DNA of 64,000 nt from Undibacterium sp. KW1. GTDB lineage: Bacteria > Pseudomonadota > Gammaproteobacteria > Burkholderiales > Burkholderiaceae_D. The position numbers and the translations under genes were made by a program. The notes under the pieces are model-generated. The model saw only the letters and a list, made by a program, of their open reading frames with translations. It was not told where the DNA came from and searched no databases. Location of the stretch: contig NZ_AP018439.1 in NCBI RefSeq assembly GCF_009937955.1, positions 1,426,001 through 1,490,000 on the forward strand. The letters are read 5' to 3'. Below are positions 1 to 7,833 of the stretch, piece by piece. Within the stretch, counting starts at the first letter, position 1. Every line of letters begins with the position of its first letter.

Positions 1-1538
1 AGCATGCTGATATAACCGGTACGTTCGGCAAACGGAACAAATTCTGCGGGGGAGATAAAACCACGCACCGGATGTTGCCAGCGTACCAGGGCTTCAAAAC
101 CATAAGCCTTGCCTGTTGCCAGGTAGAGCTTGGGTTGCAGCCACATTTGCAGTTCTGACTCCCGGACGGCAGAGCGCAAATCAGATAAGAGGCTAAGATG
201 GGTCAGGCGCGAAGCTTCCTGCGCATCGGTATACCAGGCCGATGAACTGGCGCTGCGTTTGGCGGCATACAGGGCAACCTCGGCATTACGTATCAGGGTC
301 ATCAAGGGTAGAGGTGTGGCTGTGGTGATGGCAAAACCATACACCAGGCTGACATCGACAGAATGCTGACCACATTTGACCGGATCGGCCATGGCTGCAT
401 CTATGCGCTGATGCAGGTCTTCTACCGCAGCTTTGGAACTGTCATGGCAGAGTATCGCGAAGGCGCCGCCAGCCAGTCTTGCCAGCCAGGGTTTTTGTAT
501 GGCGGTGTCCTGACTGATGACGGTTTTAAGACGCAAGGCCACATCCGAGATGACGGTGTCGCCCGTATCAAACCCCAGAGTTTCATTGATGACCTTCAGC
601 CGTGCCAGATCCATGAGGATAAAGCCCTGATATGGCAAGCCCTGGCCTTCATGCGTCTTGAGCAACAGGGTGCGGTTGGGCAGGCCAGTCAGGCTGTCGT
701 AGTAAGCCAGGCGCTCGACAGTTTGTTCGCGTATGCTTATGGCCTCTGCCATGGTATTGAGGGCTTCGCCTACGCGCGCCACTTCTTCGGTTTTGCTGGG
801 AATAAAACGGGTCTGGTAATCACCTTTGGCAATTTGCAGGGCGCTGGTTTCCAGCCTTGCCAATGGCCTGACTACGCTGCGGGTGGTCAGCCATGCCAGC
901 AAGGCAGCCAGGATGACGCCAAAGACAGACAGCATGGCGACCATGGTGCCGGTTTTTTCCAGTTCCAGTTGCGCCTCTGCCTGATGGTCCTGGATTAATT
1001 CCTGCTCACGCTTGAGAAAAATTTTGGACTGTTCGAGCAGGGCATCGAGTGCCGGTTTGACGCGCGTACTAAAGCTGGTCTTGGCCGCATCCTGCCCTTC
1101 ATCTTCGAGCTGATTGACAGTATCAAGATAATGTTGCTGATAAATTGCGCGCTTTTGCTTGAGCAGTTTGAGGCTGTTTAATTGCCCGTCGTCACTGAGG
1201 CTGGCTTCGAGATCGCTGATGAGCTGATCTATGCGACGATTTTTTTCATCGACGATGGTGTATTCAGGTACCCGTTGTTCATAAGGAACTGTCAGGAATT
1301 GCAGCAAGGCCCTGCCGACGTTTTCTGTCGCTACGCTGAGTTCTTGCACATACAGGAGGCTTTGCACCTCTTTGCGGGCAAATTGCTCATTACGCGCAGT
1401 CATGTTGCGGATTTGTGAAATTGGCAATAGCAAGACGATACTGAACAGTATAAGCAACAAAGCATAGCTCAATGCCAGCCGCATGCCTATGCGGCGCAAG
1501 CGCAGGAGCTGGATCAGGCGATGAAAGCTGTTCGACAT
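1..1538 (-). CDS. HAMP-GGDEF-EAL membrane protein (partial, 3' end outside window)
   Basis: About 512 codons are present; the protein runs off the left edge inside its EAL domain. It starts at ATG 1538. An N-terminal membrane segment is followed by a helical periplasmic part, a second membrane segment rich in Leu/Ala, a HAMP-like linker (VRPLARLE), a GGDEF-type domain and the start of an EAL domain (FEALVRW, then FVPFAERTG). The cyclase signature reads AGGAF instead of GGDEF, so diguanylate cyclase activity is probably lost and the domain may bind GTP or act as a scaffold. The EAL motif itself is intact as far as it can be seen, so a c-di-GMP phosphodiesterase is the best guess. It lies downstream of the PP2C/kinase gene on the same strand with a 124-bp gap, so co-transcription is uncertain. 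Confidence 0.85.
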   Translation of the reverse strand, partial: MSNSFHRLIQLLRLRRIGMRLALSYALLLILFSIVLLLPISQIRNMTARNEQFARKEVQSLLYVQELSVATENVGRALLQFLTVPYEQRVPEYTIVDEKNRRIDQLISDLEASLSDDGQLNSLKLLKQKRAIYQQHYLDTVNQLEDEGQDAAKTSFSTRVKPALDALLEQSKIFLKREQELIQDHQAEAQLELEKTGTMVAMLSVFGVILAALLAWLTTRSVVRPLARLETSALQIAKGDYQTRFIPSKTEEVARVGEALNTMAEAISIREQTVERLAYYDSLTGLPNRTLLLKTHEGQGLPYQGFILMDLARLKVINETLGFDTGDTVISDVALRLKTVISQDTAIQKPWLARLAGGAFAILCHDSSKAAVEDLHQRIDAAMADPVKCGQHSVDVSLVYGFAITTATPLPLMTLIRNAEVALYAAKRSASSSAWYTDAQEASRLTHLSLLSDLRSAVRESELQMWLQPKLYLATGKAYGFEALVRWQHPVRGFISPAEFVPFAERTGYISM

Positions 1539-1618
1539 AAATATGGCCGCAATATAGTCTTGAGTCTTAGTCTGGTAAAACGCAGCCGGCACACAAGCGC
1601 CTGCCACTAGAGGCTTAT

Positions 1619-1635
1619 GTTAATGCACTATTAAC
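1619..1635. promoter_or_regulatory. Short AT-rich inverted repeat upstream of the GGDEF-EAL gene
   Basis: GTTAAT and ATTAAC are separated by five bases in the 124-bp gap between the PP2C/kinase stop and the GGDEF-EAL start. The symmetry suits a dimeric regulator. No T-run follows, so a terminator is less likely. The function is inferred only. Confidence 0.2.
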
Positions 1636-1662
1636 AGCGAGGGCAATACTATTGTGCAGGGA

Positions 1663-3375
1663 TCAGCGGGCGATCAGTATATACAACATCAAGACATTGG
1701 CGACGATGGACAATACTGCCAGCATGCGCCAGGTGGCCAGCGGGTCGCGCTGGGCCAGGGGTTTGGCTTGCGGGGTGGGCAGGGGATGGGCGGCACCGCG
1801 TTCCAGTGCCAGTAAAAATTCTTCTGCGGTTTCAAAACGTTCAGCCTCGTCACGTGCCACGGCTTTGAGCAAGACGTTTTCCAGCCAGTGTGGCAAATCC
1901 GGGCGGTAGCGCCCCGGCGATGCTGGCTCAGCAAACTTGGGACGCTGGAAAGGTTCGATTTCGCCATAGGGATAGTGGCGTGTCAGCAAATAGTAAAGTG
2001 TGACACCGGTGGCATACAGATCAGTGGCGCGGGATGGTGCTGCACCCTGGAATTGTTCAGGTGCCAAAAATGAAGGTGTGCCTGCCATGCTGTGACTGGC
2101 ATTGCCCTGGCCATCCTGGCTGTCAAAGCCGGATTGTGCGACACCAAGGTCAAGAATGCGGATTTCATCATCGTCCCCGAGATGCACATTGGCGGGCTTG
2201 ATATCCCTGTGCAAGATGCTGCGCCTGTGCAGCGCACCGATGGCGCGTACCAGCTTGCCACCATAGGCAACTGCTTCCGGTATCGTGAAATGCTGCCCGG
2301 CCTCCAGCCTTTGTTGCAGGGATGCACCGGCATGCCAGGTTGAGAGATAGTACAGGTAGTTTCTTTGGTCGGGTGTTATGACCTGAGGGAAAAAACGTGC
2401 TACCACGCGCTTGGCCAGCCATGCTTCATGCGCAAAGGCTGAGCGCTCCTGTGTATCGTTGGCCTTGTCTGGGTGCAGGGTTTTTAACACCAGTTGCCGG
2501 TGATGAGAGGTATCGCTGACGCGGTACAGTATCGTCGTCGGTGAGGTATGCATGACTTCTTCTATCGCATAGCCATCGAGAGTCTGGCCGGGCTTCATGC
2601 GCGGTGGCACGGGCAGGGCGTGCAGCTCGCTGATGGCATCGCGCAACTCGCCTTCTGGTAAGCTGTCTATGCGTGCTATCACCGCACTGCAGTTGTCTTG
2701 CGACCCCGCTTTCAATGCGGCTGTGCATAGCACTTCGCATGCAGCTTCACTGTCCAACTTACCGGTGCTGACCTGCTTCAAAAAATCTGTCAGATCATAT
2801 TCTGTCAGACTGGCCCAGATACCATCACAGGCCAGCAAAAAGACATCATTGACACGCAGCTCACCCATGCCATGATCGATGACGAGGTGGTTGTCCAGGC
2901 CTATGGCACGGGTCAGCACATGTTGCATCTCCGGTCTGTCCCAGACATGATCCTGGGTCAGTTTTTGCAAGGCACCGTCACGCAACAGGTAACAGCGGGT
3001 GTCGCCGACATGGGCACTGTAATACATGCGTCCGCGCAAGACCAGTGAAGTCATGGTGGTGGCCATGCCTGCCAGCTCACGCCGGACCGAGCCTTGCTGC
3101 TGCACCCAGCTATTCATGGCGACCAGCACCTTGTCGAGTGCAGTCGTTACTTCCCAGGTGTCAGGCGTTGCATAGTAATCAGTGAGCAGGCCACGTACTA
3201 CATATTCAGCCGCTTCGCGCCCGCCTTCATTGCCAGAGACGCCGTCGGCTACAGCCAACACCATGCCCTTGCAGGATAGCTCAGGTTCGCCTGGCGTGAC
3301 CATGCCGACAAAGTCTTCATTACGCGGACGTATGCCAGCGACGCTGTGATGTCCAGTGCTGACTGTCAGTGGCAT
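1663..3375 (-). CDS. Bifunctional PP2C protein phosphatase / Ser-Thr protein kinase
   Basis: This 570-aa protein has an N-terminal PP2C phosphatase domain (about 1-245) and a C-terminal Hanks-type kinase domain (about 268-530), followed by one membrane helix at the very C-terminus (551-570). PP2C metal ligands are visible as RNED (D21), ADG (D44), CDG (D184) and QDN (D227). Kinase residues are K298 (VLK), HRD at 389-391 with K393 and N396, DLG instead of DFG at 409-411, and APE at 438-440. The glycine-rich loop is degenerate. It is encoded 10 bp after the nitrate/nitrite transporter on the same strand, so the two are probably co-transcribed from the sigma-54 promoter. Similar fusions accompany nitrate assimilation genes in other beta- and gammaproteobacteria. 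A role in post-translational control of nitrate uptake is an inference. Confidence 0.9.
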   Translation of the reverse strand: MPLTVSTGHHSVAGIRPRNEDFVGMVTPGEPELSCKGMVLAVADGVSGNEGGREAAEYVVRGLLTDYYATPDTWEVTTALDKVLVAMNSWVQQQGSVRRELAGMATTMTSLVLRGRMYYSAHVGDTRCYLLRDGALQKLTQDHVWDRPEMQHVLTRAIGLDNHLVIDHGMGELRVNDVFLLACDGIWASLTEYDLTDFLKQVSTGKLDSEAACEVLCTAALKAGSQDNCSAVIARIDSLPEGELRDAISELHALPVPPRMKPGQTLDGYAIEEVMHTSPTTILYRVSDTSHHRQLVLKTLHPDKANDTQERSAFAHEAWLAKRVVARFFPQVITPDQRNYLYYLSTWHAGASLQQRLEAGQHFTIPEAVAYGGKLVRAIGALHRRSILHRDIKPANVHLGDDDEIRILDLGVAQSGFDSQDGQGNASHSMAGTPSFLAPEQFQGAAPSRATDLYATGVTLYYLLTRHYPYGEIEPFQRPKFAEPASPGRYRPDLPHWLENVLLKAVARDEAERFETAEEFLLALERGAAHPLPTPQAKPLAQRDPLATWRMLAVLSIVANVLMLYILIAR

Positions 3376-3385
3376 ATGTAATTGA

Positions 3386-4600
3386 TTAAATTTTTGCTGT
3401 AGTCATGGCGGCAGAGCCCCAGGTCGTGCGCCAGCGTTTCTTGACCAATGATAAACCCAGCAAGGCGATGATGGCGAGGCTGGCGAAAATCGACAGGCCT
3501 ATTTGATAACTGCCGGTGATCTGGCGTGAATAACCCATGCTGGCTGCAAGGTAAAAACCACCTATGCCACCAGCCATGCCCACCAGGCCAGTCATGACAC
3601 CCATCTCCTTACGGAAACGCTGCGGCACCAGCTGGAATACCGCACCATTGCCCGTGCCCAAAGCCAGCATGGCAACCACGAATACACACACCGCAGCAGG
3701 CGCAGATTGCAAACCGATGGATGCAATGAACAGGAAGGCAGAAGCGATGGTGTACATGACAGACAGGGTTTTGATGCCACCTATGCGGTCAGCAATACGG
3801 CCACCCATGGGGCGCACCAGAGAACCGGCAAAAACACAGGCAGCAGTGAAGTAACCGGCTGTCACTGGCGTTAAACCATATTGCGTATTGAAATAAATTG
3901 TCAGGGAAGAGGCCAGGCCAGAGAAACCACCAAAGGTCACGCTGTAAAAGAACATGAACCACCAGGCGTCTTTGTCTTTCAGCACGGCCAGGTATTCAGT
4001 CAATGATTTGCTAGGCGCATCACCCGGTGCATCCTTGGCGAAAATCAGGTAAACCGCCAAAGCGATGAACAAGGGTATCAGCGCCAGGCCAAACACATTT
4101 TGCCAGCCAAAGGCGATTGCCAATGCTGGAGCAAACAGGGCTGCAAAAGCGGTGCCAGAATTACCAGCACCTGCTATGCCCAGAGCAGTACCCTGATGCT
4201 CAGGCGGATACCAGCGAGATGCCAGCGGCAATGCCACGGCAAAGGCAGAACCAGCGACACCCAGGATCACGCCCAGAAACAGTAACTGTTCATACGTGTG
4301 CAAATTACCCAGCCATGCCCAGCATAAGCCTATCAGCACGACGATCTGCCCTATCAATCCGGCTTTCTTGGGTTTCAGGTGGTCTACCAATACGCCCATG
4401 ACGATGCGCAACAGCGCACCAGCTAATAATGGCGTAGCAACGATCAGACCTTTTTGTGCAGCAGTCAGGCCCAGGTCTTTCGAAATCTGGATGGCGAGTG
4501 GCCCCAACAATACCCAGACCATGAAACTCAGGTCGAAATAAAAGAAAGACGCCAATAAGGTGGGCGTGTGCCCGGCTTTCCAGAAGGAAGTTTTTTGCAT
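3386..4600 (-). CDS. narK: MFS nitrate/nitrite transporter (NarK/NasA type)
   Basis: This 404-aa inner-membrane protein has about 12 hydrophobic segments and belongs to the nitrate/nitrite porter family. The two glycine-rich nitrate signature regions are recognisable as AGAGNSGTAFAALF and GTGNGAVFQLVPQRF, and conserved arginines occur in the helices. The start is placed at ATG 4600 (MQKTSFWKAG), preceded by TTGGAG. A longer in-frame reading to 4690 would run across the sigma-54 element at 4632-4647 and is rejected. It is divergent from nirB and followed after 10 bp by the phosphatase/kinase gene. It probably imports nitrate for the adjacent assimilatory reductases. Confidence 0.9.
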   Translation of the reverse strand: MQKTSFWKAGHTPTLLASFFYFDLSFMVWVLLGPLAIQISKDLGLTAAQKGLIVATPLLAGALLRIVMGVLVDHLKPKKAGLIGQIVVLIGLCWAWLGNLHTYEQLLFLGVILGVAGSAFAVALPLASRWYPPEHQGTALGIAGAGNSGTAFAALFAPALAIAFGWQNVFGLALIPLFIALAVYLIFAKDAPGDAPSKSLTEYLAVLKDKDAWWFMFFYSVTFGGFSGLASSLTIYFNTQYGLTPVTAGYFTAACVFAGSLVRPMGGRIADRIGGIKTLSVMYTIASAFLFIASIGLQSAPAAVCVFVVAMLALGTGNGAVFQLVPQRFRKEMGVMTGLVGMAGGIGGFYLAASMGYSRQITGSYQIGLSIFASLAIIALLGLSLVKKRWRTTWGSAAMTTAKI

Positions 4601-4631
4601 GATCGCTCCAATAGTGAACACGCATGCCACT

Positions 4632-4647
4632 TGCAAGGGACGTGCCA
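4632..4647 (-). promoter_or_regulatory. Sigma-54 (-24/-12) promoter for the nitrate transporter operon
   Basis: Read on the minus strand the element is TGGCACGTCCCTTGCA. It matches the RpoN consensus TGGCAC-N5-TTGCA, with exactly 10 bases between the GG and GC pairs. Transcription would start near 4621, about 20 nt before the ATG at 4600, leaving room for the TTGGAG ribosome binding site. Dependence on RpoN and probably NtrC is inferred from the motif and gene content. Confidence 0.8.
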
Positions 4648-4799
4648 TCAAAATGTGCAGATGATTCGCGTATTTCATGATTGAAAACAAAACTTTCTGC
4701 GCAAAAACTGTGCGTGCTCTGAATTAAATGGTGCAATGCACCGGAATGGCTGGGTTTTGTATGAGTGCCGCGAGGATTTTGAGTGCATGCTTCAATAAG

Positions 4800-4815
4800 T
4801 GGCATTGCTTTTGCT
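4800..4815 (+). promoter_or_regulatory. Distal sigma-54-type element upstream of nirB
   Basis: TGGCATTGCTTTTGCT has the RpoN geometry, with GG and GC separated by 10 bases. It differs from the proximal nirB element by a single base. It would initiate near 4827, giving a leader of about 145 nt. Either both promoters are used, or this is a relic of a local duplication. Confidence 0.5.
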
Positions 4816-4923
4816 ATCAACAGAGGAATCCTCCGTTTTTCTTGGTGAAAACCATATTAATGCGCAGTTAAATTGGTGCAGGCTTATAAAAACAGCCTGG
4901 CTTTCCCTCTGATAAAAATGAAC

Positions 4924-4939
4924 TGGCATTGCTCTTGCT
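4924..4939 (+). promoter_or_regulatory. Proximal sigma-54 promoter of nirB
   Basis: TGGCATTGCTCTTGCT fits the -24/-12 RpoN promoter with correct 10-base spacing between GG and GC. Transcription would start near 4950, 22 nt before the nirB ATG, just upstream of the AAGGAG ribosome binding site. This also argues against a longer nirB reading that starts at 4873 and would span the promoter. Confidence 0.7.
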
Positions 4940-4971
4940 TAGAGTCTGGGGAGACAAGCAAAGGAGCAGCC

Positions 4972-7401
4972 ATGAAGAAACTTAAGCTAGTGATGGTAGG
5001 GAATGGTATGGCAGGTGTGCGTACCCTGGAAGAATTAATCAAGATCGCGCCCGACCTGTATGACATTACCGTATTTGGTGCAGAACCTTATGCCAATTAC
5101 AACCGTATCCTGCTATCACCTGTACTGGCAGGCGAGCAAACCATCAAAGACATCATGCTTAATGATGTCGACTGGTATGAAGAAAATAATATCACGCTGC
5201 ACCTCGGAAAAAAAATCACCAAAATAGATCGCCACAAGCGCATCGTGATTGCTGAAGATGGTACCCAGACTGAGTACGACCGTCTGCTGCTGGCCACCGG
5301 CTCTACACCTTTCATGCTGCCCGTGCCTGGCAAGGATCTCAAGGGCGTGATTGCCTATCGCGATATTTACGACACCAATACCATGATAGAGGCGGCAGAA
5401 AAGCATACGCACGCTGTCGTTATCGGTGGTGGCCTGCTGGGTCTGGAAGCCGCCAATGGCTTGAAAATGCGCGGCATGAGTGTGTCTGTCGTGCATCTGC
5501 CAGGCTGGCTCATGGAGCGTCAGCTTGATCCTGTTGCCGGCAAGATGCTGCAAAAATCGCTGGAAGACCGTGGCCTGAACTTCCTGCTCGAAAAAAATAC
5601 TGAAGCGATCATAGGTGATGATGCTGGTCACGTCAAAGCCATACGCTTTACTGATGGCCTGGAAATTCCCGCACAACTGATCGTCATGGCAGTTGGCATA
5701 CGCCCCAATACTGCACTGGCAGAATCTGCTGGCCTGTATTGTAATCGTGGCATCATCGTCAATGACACCATGCAGACTTATGACCCGCGCATTTACTCTG
5801 TTGGTGAATGCGTCAATCATCGCGGCACGGTATATGGCCTGGTTGCCCCTTTGTTCGAAATGGCCAAGGTCTGCGCCAATCACCTGGCCAATTTTGGGAT
5901 AGGCCGTTACCAGGGTTCAGTCACATCCACCAAACTGAAAGTGACGGGCATAGACCTGTTTTCTGCCGGTGAATTCATGGGGGGTAAAGACACTGAAGAG
6001 ATTATTTTGTCTGACCCCATAGGTGGTGTTTACAAGAAGCTTGTCGTCAAGGATGACAAGCTGATTGGTGCCTGTTTATATGGCGATACTGTCGATGGCA
6101 GCTGGTATTTCAAACTACTGCGTGAAGGCAAGAATATTTCTGAAATCCGTGACTCATTGATGTTTGGTGAATCGAATACTGGCGACGTTGGTCATGAAGG
6201 ACACACCAAGGCAGCGGCCATGCCGGACGAAGCCGAGGTCTGCGGTTGTAACGGTGTCTGCAAAGGCACTATCGTCAAGGCCATCAAGGAAAAAGGTCTG
6301 TTCACGTTGGATGATGTGCGCAAGCATACCAAGGCTTCAGCTTCCTGCGGTTCATGTACCGGGCTGGTAGAGCAGATCATCATGTTCACCGCTGGGGGTG
6401 ATTATTCAACGGCGTCTAAAGTCAAACCCATGTGTGCTTGTACTGATCATAGCCATCAGCAAGTGCGCGATGCGATCAAGGCCAATAAGCTGCTGACGGT
6501 CTCTGGCGTGCAGGAATTCATGGAATGGCGCACACCTAATGGTTGCTCCAGTTGTCGCCCGGCCATCAACTACTATTTGATTTCTACATGGCCACGTGAA
6601 GCCAAGGATGATCCGCAATCACGTTTCATCAATGAGCGCTCGCATGCGAATATTCAGAAGGATGGTACTTATTCCGTCATCCCGCGTATGTGGGGTGGTG
6701 AAACCAATGCCAGCGAATTGCGCAGGATTGCGGACGTTGTTGATAAGTTCAAAATTCCAACTGTCAAAGTCACCGGTGGCCAGCGTATTGACTTGCTGGG
6801 TGTGAAGAAAGAAGATTTGCGCGCCGTATGGCAAGACCTGGGCATGCCATCTGGCCTGGCTTATGCCAAGGGTTTACGTACAGTAAAAACTTGCGTGGGC
6901 AGTGAGTGGTGCCGTTTTGGTACGCAAAATTCCACACTCATGGGTCAACAACTGGAACGCGAACTGGCACGCATGTATTCGCCGCACAAGGTCAAGCTGG
7001 CTGTCTCAGGTTGCCCGCGCAATTGTGCAGAGGCCGGTATCAAGGACGTTGGTGTCATCGGTGTTGATTCTGGGTGGGAAATTTATGTCGGTGGCAATGG
7101 CGGTATCAAAACCGAAGTCGCGCAATTCCTGGTCAAGCTGAAAACCCATGAAGAAGTCATGGAATATACCGGTGCTTTCTTGCAGTTATACCGTGAAGAA
7201 GGCTGGTATCTGGAACGCACCGTGCATTACCTCGCCCGTGTCGGCCTTGATTATGTGAAGAAAATCATATTGGAAGACCACGAGCGCCGCAAAGACCTGT
7301 ATCAACGTTTGCTGTTTGCACTGGAAGGCGAGTCTGATCCTTGGCATGAACCAGAAAAAGCCCAGGTCGATACGCGTCAGTTCGAACGCTTGCCAGCATA
7401 A
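4972..7401 (+). CDS. nirB: Assimilatory nitrite reductase [NAD(P)H] large subunit NirB
   Basis: This 809-aa cytoplasmic flavo-Fe-S-siroheme enzyme reduces nitrite to ammonium. Visible are an N-terminal FAD dinucleotide fold (VGNGMAG, residues 8-14), an NAD fold (GGGLLGLEAA, about 150) and two BFD-like [2Fe-2S] cysteine clusters (CGCNGVC about 422 with CGSC about 457; CAC about 487 with CSSC about 523). The nitrite/sulfite reductase domain carries siroheme/[4Fe-4S] cysteines in CVGSEWC (about 640) and SGCPRNC (about 679). The start at ATG 4972 follows AAGGAG. nirD follows after 24 bp and the nitrate reductase gene comes next, so these form one assimilation operon under the sigma-54 elements upstream. 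Confidence 0.96.
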   Translation: MKKLKLVMVGNGMAGVRTLEELIKIAPDLYDITVFGAEPYANYNRILLSPVLAGEQTIKDIMLNDVDWYEENNITLHLGKKITKIDRHKRIVIAEDGTQTEYDRLLLATGSTPFMLPVPGKDLKGVIAYRDIYDTNTMIEAAEKHTHAVVIGGGLLGLEAANGLKMRGMSVSVVHLPGWLMERQLDPVAGKMLQKSLEDRGLNFLLEKNTEAIIGDDAGHVKAIRFTDGLEIPAQLIVMAVGIRPNTALAESAGLYCNRGIIVNDTMQTYDPRIYSVGECVNHRGTVYGLVAPLFEMAKVCANHLANFGIGRYQGSVTSTKLKVTGIDLFSAGEFMGGKDTEEIILSDPIGGVYKKLVVKDDKLIGACLYGDTVDGSWYFKLLREGKNISEIRDSLMFGESNTGDVGHEGHTKAAAMPDEAEVCGCNGVCKGTIVKAIKEKGLFTLDDVRKHTKASASCGSCTGLVEQIIMFTAGGDYSTASKVKPMCACTDHSHQQVRDAIKANKLLTVSGVQEFMEWRTPNGCSSCRPAINYYLISTWPREAKDDPQSRFINERSHANIQKDGTYSVIPRMWGGETNASELRRIADVVDKFKIPTVKVTGGQRIDLLGVKKEDLRAVWQDLGMPSGLAYAKGLRTVKTCVGSEWCRFGTQNSTLMGQQLERELARMYSPHKVKLAVSGCPRNCAEAGIKDVGVIGVDSGWEIYVGGNGGIKTEVAQFLVKLKTHEEVMEYTGAFLQLYREEGWYLERTVHYLARVGLDYVKKIILEDHERRKDLYQRLLFALEGESDPWHEPEKAQVDTRQFERLPA

Positions 7402-7425
7402 CGCCATTTTTTGAGAGGAAAAAAC

Positions 7426-7770
7426 ATGAGTCAGGAATGGCAAGTTATTTGTCGTGTTGAAGATATTCCCGTATTGGGTGCACGCGTGGTTGCGCGTGCC
7501 GCCAAACCGGATGTCGCCATCTTCAGAAATACAGAAAACAAGGTCTTTGCTCTGCTGGATAAATGCCCGCACAAAGGCGGTCCTTTGTCACAAGGTATAG
7601 TCTTTGGCCAAAGAGTAGCCTGCCCCTTGCATAACTGGAACATAGAATTGCCCACAGGTTGCGCGATTTCTCCAGATGAAGGCTGTACCCAAAAATTCAG
7701 TCTGAAAGTGGATGCAGATCAGGTCTATCTGGATGCAAATGAGTTACGTACACTCGCAATAGAGGTATAG
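7426..7770 (+). CDS. nirD: Nitrite reductase small subunit NirD
   Basis: This 114-aa Rieske-fold partner of NirB starts at ATG 7426, preceded by GAGAGGAA. Unlike NirD proteins that lack a cluster, it keeps a complete Rieske ligand set: CPH near residue 47 and CPLH near residue 67. It probably binds a [2Fe-2S] cluster and helps pass electrons or assemble the NirB holoenzyme. It sits between nirB and the nitrate reductase gene in the same direction. Confidence 0.92.
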   Translation: MSQEWQVICRVEDIPVLGARVVARAAKPDVAIFRNTENKVFALLDKCPHKGGPLSQGIVFGQRVACPLHNWNIELPTGCAISPDEGCTQKFSLKVDADQVYLDANELRTLAIEV

Positions 7771-7778
7771 AAAAAATG

Positions 7779-7816
7779 CGCTGCATCACATACTATGCAT
7801 AGTATGTGATGCAGCG
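7779..7816. repeat. 38-bp perfect palindrome between nirD and the nitrate reductase gene
   Basis: The arm CGCTGCATCACATACTATG (7779-7797) is followed directly by its exact reverse complement (7798-7816), with no central spacer. It begins 8 bp after the nirD stop and ends 17 bp before the nitrate reductase ATG, leaving only the AAAGG ribosome binding site between. A six-A run lies on its left side, so on the minus strand it resembles a terminator. On the plus strand no T-run follows. In mRNA it would form a very stable hairpin that could set the nirBD to nasA expression ratio or protect the upstream message. It could also be a protein-binding site. Confidence 0.85.
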
Positions 7817-7833
7817 TGCACTTAAAGGCATGT

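Larger units (their letters stand above)
4691..4971. promoter_or_regulatory. Divergent regulatory spacer of the nitrate assimilation cluster
   Basis: This is the upper part of the 371-bp spacer between the divergent transporter and nirB genes. It contains two plus-strand -24/-12 elements. It also has a GGTGCA/TGCACC pair at 4730-4742 (GGTGCA-A-TGCACC) and a further GGTGCA at 4875-4880. These hexamers resemble NtrC half-sites (TGCACC...GGTGCA), but none has the canonical inward orientation with a 5-bp spacer, so NtrC binding is only a suggestion. No separate gene is credible here. Confidence 0.45.

Noticed and set aside
4873..4971. N-terminal extension of nirB by 33 codons
   Set aside because: It would overlap the proximal sigma-54 promoter and lies upstream of a good AAGGAG site. 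NirB homology starts at MKKLKLVMVGNG.
5116..5883. Minus-strand open frame opposite nirB
   Set aside because: It lies wholly inside nirB and has no start signals or recognisable domain.
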